Source: Saccharomonospora sp. CUA-673
Lineage (GTDB): Bacteria > Actinomycetota > Actinomycetes > Mycobacteriales > Pseudonocardiaceae
Direction of reading: 5' to 3'
Length of the DNA stretch: 64,000 nt
Assembly (NCBI RefSeq): GCF_001942305.1
Contig: NZ_MKKE01000008.1
Location: forward strand, 1-64,000
A program made the position numbers and the translations under genes. A model generated the notes under the pieces. That model saw only the letters and a list, made by a program, of their open reading frames with translations, did no database searches and was not told the origin of the DNA. Shown here piece by piece: positions 57,124-64,000 of this stretch (position 1 is its first letter; every line of letters begins with the position of its first letter).

Positions 57124-58199
57124 ATGAGTTCCTCGACCGCGCGTGGCGGGCGTCGGCCCGCGCACGGGCGCACCGACCTGCGTCGGCTGCGCGCCGTGTT
57201 GCCCCGGCCGGTGGCCACCGTCGTCGACGACTACGAACGGCACCTCGCCGCCGAACGCGGCCTGTCGACGCACACCGTGCGGGCCTACGTCGGCGACGCC
57301 GTGTCCCTGGTCGCCACCGTCTGCGGAGTCAACGACCTCGACGGGAACGGCGGTGACGAGAACGGCGGTGACGAGCGCGGCGGTGACGGGGGCGGAGCCG
57401 GTGGGGTCGGAACGGCCGAGCCGGGGCCGGGTCTCGAGGCGCTCGACATCGCGGAACTGCGTGCGTGGTTGGCCGCGCAGCGCAACGAGGGTCTGAGCCG
57501 GACCACGTTGGCGCGGCGTGCGGCCTCGGCGCGGACGTTCACGGCCTGGGCGACCGACCGTGGACTGCTCGCGGTCGACCCCGGGCTGCGGTTGGCGGCG
57601 CCGAAGGCCCATCGCGCGCTGCCCGGAACGCTGCGCCCCGACCAGGCCGGCGAGGTCATGCGCGCGTCCGCGTCCGGGGCCGAGCAGGCCGACCCGCTCG
57701 CGCTGCGCGATCACGCGATGGTCGAGCTGCTGTACGCCACGGGCGTGCGCGTGGCCGAACTGTGCTCCCTCGACGTGGACGACGTCGACTTCGGCAGCAG
57801 GCTCGCGCGCGTGTTCGGCAAGGGCGGCCGGGAACGCATGGTCCCGTTCGGCGCGCCGCCGACGGCGCGCTGCGGCGCTGGCTCGACGTCGGACGCGGCG
57901 CGCTGGCCACCACGTCGTCCGGGCCGGCGTTGTTCCTCGGCGCCCGCGGCGGGCGCATCGATCAACGGGCGGTACGTAGGGTCGTGCACGACGCCGTACA
58001 GTCGGTGTCCGCCGCCGACATGGGCCCGCACGGCCTCCGACACTCGGCGGCCACCCACCTGCTCGAGGGGGGAGCAGACCTGCGCAGCGTTCAGGAGCTA
58101 CTCGGTCACGCTACGCTTGCGACGACGCAGCTCTACACCCACGTGACCGTCGAGCGGCTGAAGGCGATCCATGACCGAACCCACCCCCGTGCCCAATGA
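57124..58199 (+). CDS. xerC: Tyrosine recombinase XerC (one frameshift)
   Basis: Chromosome-dimer resolvase. About 358 residues. N-terminal core-binding domain [25 protein letters not shown]; catalytic Arg in [15 protein letters not shown]; then [12 protein letters not shown] (His, Arg) and [15 protein letters not shown] (His, Tyr nucleophile). The frame changes near 57866 (PTA then [11 protein letters not shown]), fixed by one C. An unusual GGDE/GGDR-repeat loop (15-base repeats at about 57349-57395) enlarges the N-terminal domain by ~30 residues. It lies between dprA and whiG, the normal place. ATG at 57124 preferred; a TTG at 57064 is an alternative. Confidence 0.92.
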
Positions 58200-59088
58200 C
58201 GCCGGTGGAGTTTCGGCAGATGCCGCGACGGACCCCTCGTCGGTGGCCGTGCGCGAGGCGGGTGAGCCGGTGACGACCTCCACCCGGCCGCAGGCCGAGA
58301 CCGACGACCGCGCCGCAGCCCGGACGGAGGCGGACGCGGCGATCCGCACGTTGTGGCACGACTTCGCCACCGAGCCGACCCAGCGGGCCCGCGACCGGCT
58401 CGTGCTGCACTACGCGCCACTCGTCAAATACGTCGCCGGTCGCGTCGGAACGGGCCTGCCCACCCACGTCGACGTGGCCGACCTGATTCAGTCCGGCATC
58501 TTCGGGCTCGTCGACGCGATCGAGAAGTTCGACCCCGAGCGCGGACTGCGGTTCGAGACGTACGCGATGCAACGCATCCGCGGCGCGATCCTCGACGACC
58601 TGCGCTCGCAGGACTGGGTGCCGCGCGTGGTGCGCAGCCGCGCCCGCGAGGTGCAGCGCACCCTCGAACGGCTCGGCGCGAGCCTCGGCCGCACCCCGAC
58701 CGACGCCGAGGTCGCCGCCGAACTCGGCATCTCCCTCGCCGAGTTGCGGGAACTGTACGGCCAGCTGCGACTGACCAGCGTCGTCGCCCTCGAAGCGCTC
58801 GTGGCCGAGGGCAAGGAGAGCGAATCGGTCGTCGAATCGTTGCCCGACGAGGACGCCGTCGACCCGGCGGCCGTGCTCGTCGACCGCGACAACCGCAAAC
58901 AGCTCGCCGACGCCATCTCGCAGCTCAGCGAACGCGACCGGGTCGTGGTCAGCCTCTACTACTTCGAGAGCCTCACGCTCGCCGAGATCGGCAAGGTCCT
59001 CGGCGTGACCGAGTCCCGCGTGAGCCAGCTGCACACCCGTGCCGTGCTGCGCTTGCGGGCGAAGCTGCAGGAACACACCGGCGCCTGA
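58171..59088 (+). CDS. whiG: RNA polymerase sigma factor, WhiG/FliA type
   Basis: Sigma factor of 305 residues. A Thr/Ala/Glu-rich head of ~60 residues precedes region 2 ([58 protein letters not shown]), region 3 and region 4 ([35 protein letters not shown]). In streptomycetes WhiG starts spore formation in aerial hyphae; the same neighbours here imply the same role. The start overlaps xerC by 29 bases; internal starts are possible. Confidence 0.93.
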   Translation: MTEPTPVPNDAGGVSADAATDPSSVAVREAGEPVTTSTRPQAETDDRAAARTEADAAIRTLWHDFATEPTQRARDRLVLHYAPLVKYVAGRVGTGLPTHVDVADLIQSGIFGLVDAIEKFDPERGLRFETYAMQRIRGAILDDLRSQDWVPRVVRSRAREVQRTLERLGASLGRTPTDAEVAAELGISLAELRELYGQLRLTSVVALEALVAEGKESESVVESLPDEDAVDPAAVLVDRDNRKQLADAISQLSERDRVVVSLYYFESLTLAEIGKVLGVTESRVSQLHTRAVLRLRAKLQEHTGA

Positions 59089-59119
59089 ACCGAGCGGTCT
59101 CGAGCAGCCCGGGCGCGGG

Positions 59120-59794
59120 TCACTCCTCGTCGGCGGGCCACGGTTTGAGCCGCAGCGGCCCCACCGGCGGCACGAACTCCAGCGGGTCGAGGTAGTCCTC
59201 GCCGCGGCGCACACCCCAGTGCAGGCAACTCGCGGCGGGGCAGCCCGCGTGGCGGCCGGCGATCGTGCCGATCGGCTGCCGGCGGGTGACCGCCGCGCCG
59301 GGCTCGATCCCGGCGGCGGGCGTCACCGGCTCGTACGTGGTGCGCAGCCCGCCGGCGTGCTGGACCGACACGACCCCGCGGCCGGCGACGTCGCCCGCGT
59401 GCACGACCTCGCCGTCGGCGGCGGCGAGGACCTGCTGGCCGGGACCGGCCGCGAGGTCGACGCCGCGGTGCCCCGGCCCGTAGGGCGAGGGGGGAGGATC
59501 GAACGGGCGCAGCACCTCCGGACGCGGCGCCAACGGCCAGTCCAGCACGATCGCCGACTCCACTCCGGCAACCGGCTCCTGCTCGACGACCGGGCCCGGC
59601 TCCGACGTCGTCGCTGGCGCGGCCGGATGCGCGGTGACCAGCGTGCCCAGCAGTGCCAGCGCGACCGCCGCGGCCACGATCCGGCGGCGTGCCGGCGCTG
59701 CCCACGGCGGTGCCGCGGGCAGCACAGCGGGCACCGCAGCGGGCCCCGCGGAGCATGCTGCGGCGGGGGAGGTGGGAGGCGGTTCGGCGCTCAT
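59120..59794 (-). CDS. M23-family (LytM) peptidase
   Basis: Secreted wall hydrolase of 224 residues. N-terminal membrane/signal segment RRRIVAAAVALALLGTLVTAHPAAPA (shortened; about 36-58), then the M23 domain: GHRGVDLAAGPGQQVLAAADGEVV with His and Asp ligands, and CLHWGVRRGEDYLDPL with the His-x-His replaced by LHWG preceded by Cys. The usual first His of HxH is absent (Cys-Leu-His), though the single His could still serve. Start ATG at 59794; a longer frame to 59935 is less likely. Convergent with whiG. Confidence 0.85.
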   Translation of the reverse strand: MSAEPPPTSPAAACSAGPAAVPAVLPAAPPWAAPARRRIVAAAVALALLGTLVTAHPAAPATTSEPGPVVEQEPVAGVESAIVLDWPLAPRPEVLRPFDPPPSPYGPGHRGVDLAAGPGQQVLAAADGEVVHAGDVAGRGVVSVQHAGGLRTTYEPVTPAAGIEPGAAVTRRQPIGTIAGRHAGCPAASCLHWGVRRGEDYLDPLEFVPPVGPLRLKPWPADEE

Positions 59795-59844
59795 CCGGCC
59801 AGCGTGCCGTCCCCGCCGGACCGGATCGCCGTGCGCTGCGAATC

Positions 59845-59882
59845 TGTGGACAACGAGGCCCGGTGTGGACAACTCGGCCCGG
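59845..59882 (-). promoter_or_regulatory. Pair of DnaA-box sequences in 19-bp tandem repeat
   Basis: TGTGGACAA (reverse complement of TTGTCCACA) occurs at 59845 and 59864, as part of a 19-base unit repeated twice with 2 mismatches (TGTGGACAACxxGGCCCGG). Upstream of the M23 peptidase gene and of rpsB. Confidence 0.7.
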
Positions 59883-59985
59883 CGATCCACCGACGGGCGG
59901 TCCGGGTCGAGCGGCGCGGTGTCCTCGGCGTACACTCTCTACCGCAGTCTGTGTCCGCACAGGCTGACTTCGCGTGCACGTGCGC

Positions 59986-60003
59986 GTCCCGCCCGAGCGG
60001 GAC
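59986..60003 (+). promoter_or_regulatory. Hairpin in the rpsB leader
   Basis: GTCCCGC-CCGA-GCGGGAC, perfect 7-base arms, 160 bases before rpsB. It could be part of an autoregulatory leader, as known for S2 in some bacteria, or simply structural. Confidence 0.4.
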
Positions 60004-60162
60004 AGCGGTGCCCGGCGGTCTCTCGGTTCGCAGGTAGGGCCCGGGAGTCCGGACACCGGCACGGCACCAGGGCGGCCACCGACCCGGTGGACCGCGACAA
60101 CCGGCCCGCGTATCCGGACCCACCGTCCGGTGCGCCCAGACAGAAGAGGTGCGAATCAGGCC

Positions 60163-60975
60163 ATGGCCGTCGTCACCATGAAGCAGCTGCTCGATTCCGG
60201 CGTGCACTTCGGGCACCAGACCCGCCGCTGGAACCCGAAGATGAAGCGCTACATCCTCACCGAGCGCAACGGCATCTACATCATCGACCTGCAGCAGACG
60301 CTGAGCTACATCGACCGTGCCTTCGAGTTCGTCAAGGAGACCGTCGCCCACGGCGGCACGATCCTGTTCGTCGGCACGAAGAAGCAGGCGCAGGAAGCGA
60401 TCGCGACGGAGGCCCAGCGCGTGGGCATGCCGTACGTGAACCAGCGCTGGCTCGGCGGCATGCTGACCAACTTCCAGACGGTGCACAAGCGTCTGCAGCG
60501 CCTGAAGGAACTGGAGTCGCAGGAGCAGACCGGCGGCTTCCAGGGCCTGACCAAGCGCGAGATCCTCACGCTCACGCGCGAGAAGGACAAGCTCGAGAAG
60601 ACCCTCGGCGGTATCCGCGACATGTCCAAGGTGCCCAGCGCCGTCTGGATCGTGGACACCAAGAAGGAGCACATCGCTGTCGGCGAGGCGCGCAAGCTGG
60701 GTATCCCGGTCGTCGCCATCCTCGACACGAACTGCGACCCGGACGAGGTCGACTACCCGATCCCGGGTAACGACGACGCGATCCGTTCGGCCGCGCTGCT
60801 GACCAAGGTCGTCGCCGAGTCGGCCGCCGCCGGTCTGATGGCGCGTTCCGGTCGCAACGGCGCCGCGCCCGAGGGTGAGGACAAGCCCGAGGCCGCTGCC
60901 GCCGAGCCGCTGCCCGAGTGGGAGCAGGAGCTGCTCGCCGGCTCCGAGGCCGCCGGGCAGAGCACCGCTTCCTGA
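60163..60975 (+). CDS. rpsB: Ribosomal protein uS2
   Basis: Small-subunit protein of 270 residues. [19 protein letters not shown] (shortened to 19), [13 protein letters not shown] and [25 protein letters not shown] are the family signatures (the last shown in part). An Ala/Glu-rich C-terminal tail of ~35 residues follows. First gene of rpsB-tsf. Start ATG at 60163 gives the usual N-terminus. Confidence 0.97.
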   Translation: MAVVTMKQLLDSGVHFGHQTRRWNPKMKRYILTERNGIYIIDLQQTLSYIDRAFEFVKETVAHGGTILFVGTKKQAQEAIATEAQRVGMPYVNQRWLGGMLTNFQTVHKRLQRLKELESQEQTGGFQGLTKREILTLTREKDKLEKTLGGIRDMSKVPSAVWIVDTKKEHIAVGEARKLGIPVVAILDTNCDPDEVDYPIPGNDDAIRSAALLTKVVAESAAAGLMARSGRNGAAPEGEDKPEAAAAEPLPEWEQELLAGSEAAGQSTAS

Positions 60976-61026
60976 CCCAGTACAGACACCACCTGCGCAT
61001 CCCGCGACAGAGAACGGAAACGCACG

Positions 61027-61851
61027 ATGGCGAACTACACCGCGGCGGACGTCAAGCGTCTCCGCGAGCTCACCGGCTCCGGCATGATGGACTGCAAGAA
61101 GGCGCTGGAGGAGAGCGAAGGCGACTTCGACAAGGCTGTTGAAATCCTGCGCATCAAGGGCGCCAAGGACGTCGGCAAGCGCGCCGAGCGCGCGACCGCC
61201 GAGGGCCTCGTCGCCGGTGCGGGCGGCGCCCTGGTCGAGGTGAACTCCGAGACCGACTTCGTGGCGAAGAACGACGAGTTCCAGCAGCTCGCCGACAAGC
61301 TCGTCCAGGTCGCCGGCGAGCAGAAGACCGACGACGTCGAGAAGTTCACGTCCGCCGAGCTCGACGGCAAGACCGTCGCCGACGTGGTCCAGGAGCTCTC
61401 GGCCAAGCTCGGTGAGAAGCTCGAGGTCCGCCGGGTCACCTACTTCGACGGCCAGGTCGAGACGTACCTGCACCGTCGGGGTTCGGGCCTGCCGCCCGCG
61501 GTCGGCGTGCTCATCGAGTACACCGGCGAGGGTGACGCGGCCGCCGAGGCCGCCCGCGGCGCCGCGCTGCAGGTGGCTGCGCTGAAGGCGCAGTACCTCA
61601 CGCGCGACGAGGTGCCGGCCGATGTGGTGGAAAACGAGCGCCGCATCGCCGAGTCGACCGCTCGCGAGGAGGGCAAGCCCGAGCAGGCCCTGCCCAAGAT
61701 CATCGAGGGCAAGGTGGGCGCGTACTACAAGGACAACGTCCTGCTCGAGCAGCCGTCGGTCACGGACAACAAGAAGACCGTGAAGGCCCTGCTCGACGAG
61801 GCCGGGGTCACCGTGACGCGGTTCGCCCGCTTCGAGGTCGGCCAGGCCTGA
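61027..61851 (+). CDS. tsf: Elongation factor Ts
   Basis: Guanine-nucleotide exchange factor for EF-Tu. 274 residues. [18 protein letters not shown] near the N-terminus (UBA-like domain) and [15 protein letters not shown], with the TDFV motif that inserts next to EF-Tu Mg, are present. 51 bases after rpsB and co-transcribed. A hairpin follows the gene. Confidence 0.97.
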   Translation: MANYTAADVKRLRELTGSGMMDCKKALEESEGDFDKAVEILRIKGAKDVGKRAERATAEGLVAGAGGALVEVNSETDFVAKNDEFQQLADKLVQVAGEQKTDDVEKFTSAELDGKTVADVVQELSAKLGEKLEVRRVTYFDGQVETYLHRRGSGLPPAVGVLIEYTGEGDAAAEAARGAALQVAALKAQYLTRDEVPADVVENERRIAESTAREEGKPEQALPKIIEGKVGAYYKDNVLLEQPSVTDNKKTVKALLDEAGVTVTRFARFEVGQA

Positions 61852-61863
61852 TCCAGCCAGGCG

Positions 61864-61904
61864 CATGTGCCCCGTCTTCCGCCAGTCCGGAGGCGGGGCA
61901 CATG
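61864..61904 (+). terminator. Hairpin after tsf
   Basis: CATGTGCCCCG (61864-61874) and CGGGGCACATG (61894-61904), perfect 11-base arms; an alternative inner pairing CCGCC/GGCGG exists. Probably separates rpsB-tsf from pyrH-frr. Confidence 0.65.
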
Positions 61905-61980
61905 TGCGAGAAACACCGATGCCGGGGGTCTCGTCGCAGACTTCCGGACTCCTCCGACGGACGCTGAAGGGATGCCGGAC

Positions 61981-62736
61981 ATGAACGAGGACCCCGCCGC
62001 CCAGTCAGGTCGCGGCTACCGTCGGGTGCTGCTGAAACTCGGTGGCGAGATGTTCGGCGGTGGGTCCGTCGGCGTCGACCCCGACGTCGTCCACTCGGTC
62101 GCCGTGCAGATCGCCGAGGTCGTGCGCGACGGTGCGCAGATCGCCGTCGTCATCGGCGGCGGCAACTTCTTCCGTGGCGCGGAGCTGTCCCAGCGTGGAC
62201 TCGACCGCGATCGCGCCGACTACATGGCGATGCTCGGTACCGTCATGAACTCGCTGGCGCTGCAGGACTTCCTGGAGAAGGAAGGCGTGCCGACGCGGGT
62301 GCAGACCGCCATCACGATGGGCCAGGTCGCCGAGCCCTACATTCCCCGCCGCGCGGAGCGGCACCTCGAGAAGGGTCGCGTCGTCATCTTCGGCGCCGGC
62401 ACGGGCATGCCCTACTTCTCGACCGACACGGCCGCCGCGCAGCGCGCACTCGAGATCGGGTGCGACGTCGTGCTCATGGCCAAGGCCGTGGACGGCGTGT
62501 TCAACGCCGACCCGCGGATCGACGCGAGCGCCAAGCTGTACGACGAGATCACGCACCGCGAGGTGCTCGAGCGCGGCCTCAAGGTCGCCGACGCGACGGC
62601 GTTCAGCCTGTGCATGGACAACAACATGCCGATGATCGTTTTCAACCTCCTCACCGAGGGCAACATCGCCCGCGCGGTCAGCGGTGAGAGGATCGGGACC
62701 CTGGTCAGTACACCGACGAACCTGGAGCAGCCGTGA
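61981..62736 (+). CDS. pyrH: UMP kinase
   Basis: Hexameric bacterial UMP kinase that makes UDP. About 251 residues. [46 protein letters not shown] and [20 protein letters not shown] are the amino-acid kinase motifs. ATG at 61981 (9 bases after GAAGGG) is preferred over the ATG at 61972, which abuts the site. The stop overlaps the frr GTG. Confidence 0.95.
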   Translation: MNEDPAAQSGRGYRRVLLKLGGEMFGGGSVGVDPDVVHSVAVQIAEVVRDGAQIAVVIGGGNFFRGAELSQRGLDRDRADYMAMLGTVMNSLALQDFLEKEGVPTRVQTAITMGQVAEPYIPRRAERHLEKGRVVIFGAGTGMPYFSTDTAAAQRALEIGCDVVLMAKAVDGVFNADPRIDASAKLYDEITHREVLERGLKVADATAFSLCMDNNMPMIVFNLLTEGNIARAVSGERIGTLVSTPTNLEQP

Positions 62737-63290
62737 TCGACGAGACCCTCTTCGACGCCGAAGAGAAGATGGAAAAGGCGGTGTCCCACGCCAAGGAGGA
62801 GCTGTCGTCGGTGCGTACCGGCAGGGCGACCCCGGCGATGTTCTCCCGCATCACCGTCGAGTACTACGGCGCACCGACCCCGCTCAACCAGCTCGCCAGC
62901 GTCAGCATCCCCGAGGCGCGGATGGCGGTCGTCAAGCCGTACGACGCGACGCAGCTGGCCGCGATCGAGAAGGCGATCCGCGACTCCGACCTGGGTGTGA
63001 ACCCGACCAACGACGGCAACATCATCCGAGTCGTCATCCCGCAGCTCACCGAGGAGCGGCGCAAGGAGATGGTCAAGGTCGCCAAGCAGAAGGGCGAGGA
63101 GGCCCGGGTCTCCGTCCGGGGCGTACGCCGCAAGGCCAAGGAGGAGCTCGACCGCATCGGCAAGGACGGCGAGGCCGGTGAGGACGAGGTCGCGCGCGCG
63201 GAGAAGGAACTGCAGAACCTGACCGACAAGTACGTGGGGCAGGTCGAGGAGCTCGTGAAACACAAGGAATCCGAGCTTCTCGAGGTCTGA
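62733..63290 (+). CDS. frr: Ribosome recycling factor
   Basis: Splits ribosomes with EF-G after termination. 185 residues. [21 protein letters not shown] and [15 protein letters not shown] near the N-terminus (the two-domain family start); [21 protein letters not shown] near the end. GTG overlaps the pyrH stop (GTGA). The stop shares one base with the cdsA ATG. Confidence 0.96.
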   Translation: MIDETLFDAEEKMEKAVSHAKEELSSVRTGRATPAMFSRITVEYYGAPTPLNQLASVSIPEARMAVVKPYDATQLAAIEKAIRDSDLGVNPTNDGNIIRVVIPQLTEERRKEMVKVAKQKGEEARVSVRGVRRKAKEELDRIGKDGEAGEDEVARAEKELQNLTDKYVGQVEELVKHKESELLEV

Positions 63291-64000
63291 TGGCCAAGGT
63301 GACCGACTACCGGGAGCAACGCTCCGGTGACGCCGAATCCGGCCACCCTCCGGACGACATGAGCGACACCGCACAGCCGAGCCTTCCCGCCTCCGCCGGA
63401 GGTGGGAAGGCTCGTGGTGCGTCCGACGAGGGGGCGGGGGAGAAGAAGGCCTCCCGCGCCGGCCGCAACCTTCCCGCGGCGATCGCGGTCGGGGTGGGGC
63501 GTCGGTGCGGCGATCCTGGTGTCGCTGTTCACGGTGCGGTACCTGTTCATCGGGGTCGTCGCGATCGCCATCGCGATCGGCACCATCGAGCTGCGCAGGG
63601 CGTTCCGCGCCGCCGACATCTCCATCACGTTGACGCCGGTGCTCATCGGCGGGCAGGCGATGATGTGGCTTGCGTGCCGTTCGGCCGCGAGGGCGCGTTG
63701 ACGGCGTTCGTGCTGACGGTGCTGCTGTGCCTGCTGTGGCGGCTGCCCGGCGGCGCGTCCGGCTACGTGCGGGACGTCGGCGCATCGGTCTTCGCCGCCG
63801 CGTACCTGCCGTTGTTCGCCTCGTTCGCGGCGATGCTGGTGACCCCCGAGGACGGCGTCGGCCGGGTCATGGCGTTCCTGCTCGTGGTGATCGCCTCCGA
63901 CACCGGCGGCTACGCGGCCGGGGTGCTGCGGGGCAAACACCCGATGGCGCCGTCGATCAGCCCGAAGAAGACCTGGGAGGGTTTCGCGGGCTCGATGACG
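63290..64000 (+). CDS. cdsA: Phosphatidate cytidylyltransferase, 5' part (two frame changes; runs off window)
   Basis: Membrane enzyme that makes CDP-diacylglycerol. The first ~65 residues are a hydrophilic tail ([19 protein letters not shown]). Then membrane helices (VGAAILVSLFTVRYLFIGVVAIAIAIG, in part) and IASDTGGYAAGVLRGKHPMAPSISPKKTWEGF, containing the D-x-G and the SPKKTWEG signature (partly shown) appear, the latter with PKKTWEGF. The frame changes near 63495 (GGGG, one G too many) and near 63677 (missing C). About 236 codons are visible; the 3' end lies outside. Confidence 0.88.
   Translation, partial: MAKVTDYREQRSGDAESGHPPDDMSDTAQPSLPASAGGGKARGASDEGAGEKKASRAGRNLPAAIAVGVGRRCGDPGVAVHGAVPVHRGRRDRHRDRHHRAAQGVPRRRHLHHVDAGAHRRAGDDVACVPFGREGALTAFVLTVLLCLLWRLPGGASGYVRDVGASVFAAAYLPLFASFAAMLVTPEDGVGRVMAFLLVVIASDTGGYAAGVLRGKHPMAPSISPKKTWEGFAGSMT

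Larger units (their letters stand above)
59795..60162. other. 368-base divergent region with DnaA boxes and the rpsB leader
   Basis: No gene seen. It contains two DnaA-box sequences, a likely rpsB -10 element TACACT near 59932, a perfect hairpin (59986-60003) and a GC-rich leader before rpsB. Confidence 0.55.

Noticed and set aside
57124-58199. Prophage or integron integrase
   Set aside because: Gene context (dprA upstream, whiG downstream) and motifs identify housekeeping XerC; no phage genes or att sites nearby.
53671-59882. Chromosome origin
   Set aside because: Only two box pairs, no dnaA/dnaN/gyrB and no AT-rich unwinding element; treated as regulatory sites.

Overview
The window is high-GC actinobacterial chromosome. 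GTG starts are common, genes are tightly packed with many ATGA/GTGA stop-start overlaps, and the order of core genes (acyP-smc-ftsY; amt-glnK-glnD; ffh; rpsP-khpA-rimM-trmD-rplS-lepB-rnhB; yraN-comM-dprA-xerC-whiG; rpsB-tsf-pyrH-frr-cdsA) is that of a filamentous actinomycete. A Pseudonocardiaceae-like genus is my best guess; this rests on gene order and protein style only.

Layout. 1-13.8 kb: a truncated secreted protein, acylphosphatase, smc, a lower-GC DUF222/HNH gene, a sodium symporter plus anmK (cell-wall sugar salvage), ftsY, and a group of small envelope lipoproteins. 13.8-36.4 kb: a large purine and glyoxylate catabolism region. It holds an IclR regulator opposite malate synthase and a CitE-like lyase; pxpA; pucR with an ABC-class ATPase; xanthine dehydrogenase genes enclosing an 8-oxoguanine deaminase; a TetR/hydrolase pair; an operon for urate to allantoin (uraD, uraH, uricase, purine permease); hydroxypyruvate isomerase; an XRE-cupin regulator; allantoinase; and allantoicase. 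Together these encode xanthine or 8-oxoguanine -> urate -> allantoin -> allantoate -> ureidoglycolate, with malate synthase and Hyi as glyoxylate sinks. 36.5-43.7 kb: a FhuF-like reductase, an RlmA-type methyltransferase, the amt-glnK-glnD nitrogen operon behind a possible GlnR box, a methyltransferase and a CGNR regulator. 44-64 kb: a housekeeping block covering SRP, ribosome maturation, protein export, RNase H, DNA processing, recombinase, sigma factor, translation factors and the start of phospholipid synthesis.

Two window-wide signals stand out. First, at least fourteen genes, including smc, ffh, glnD, xerC and cdsA, are each broken by one or two frame changes. Nearly all are explained by one missing C or G in a short run (typically GCCG read as GCG), so I treat them as sequencing or assembly errors and annotate the genes as whole. 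Second, four intergenic sites carry the same tandem repeat with a 21-bp period (16 copies in all). Other non-coding features are two long inverted repeats and two pairs of perfect DnaA-box sequences (TTGTCCACA) 6 kb apart, flanking the DNA-processing/xerC/whiG block. I saw no tRNA, rRNA, CRISPR array, insertion sequence or prophage.
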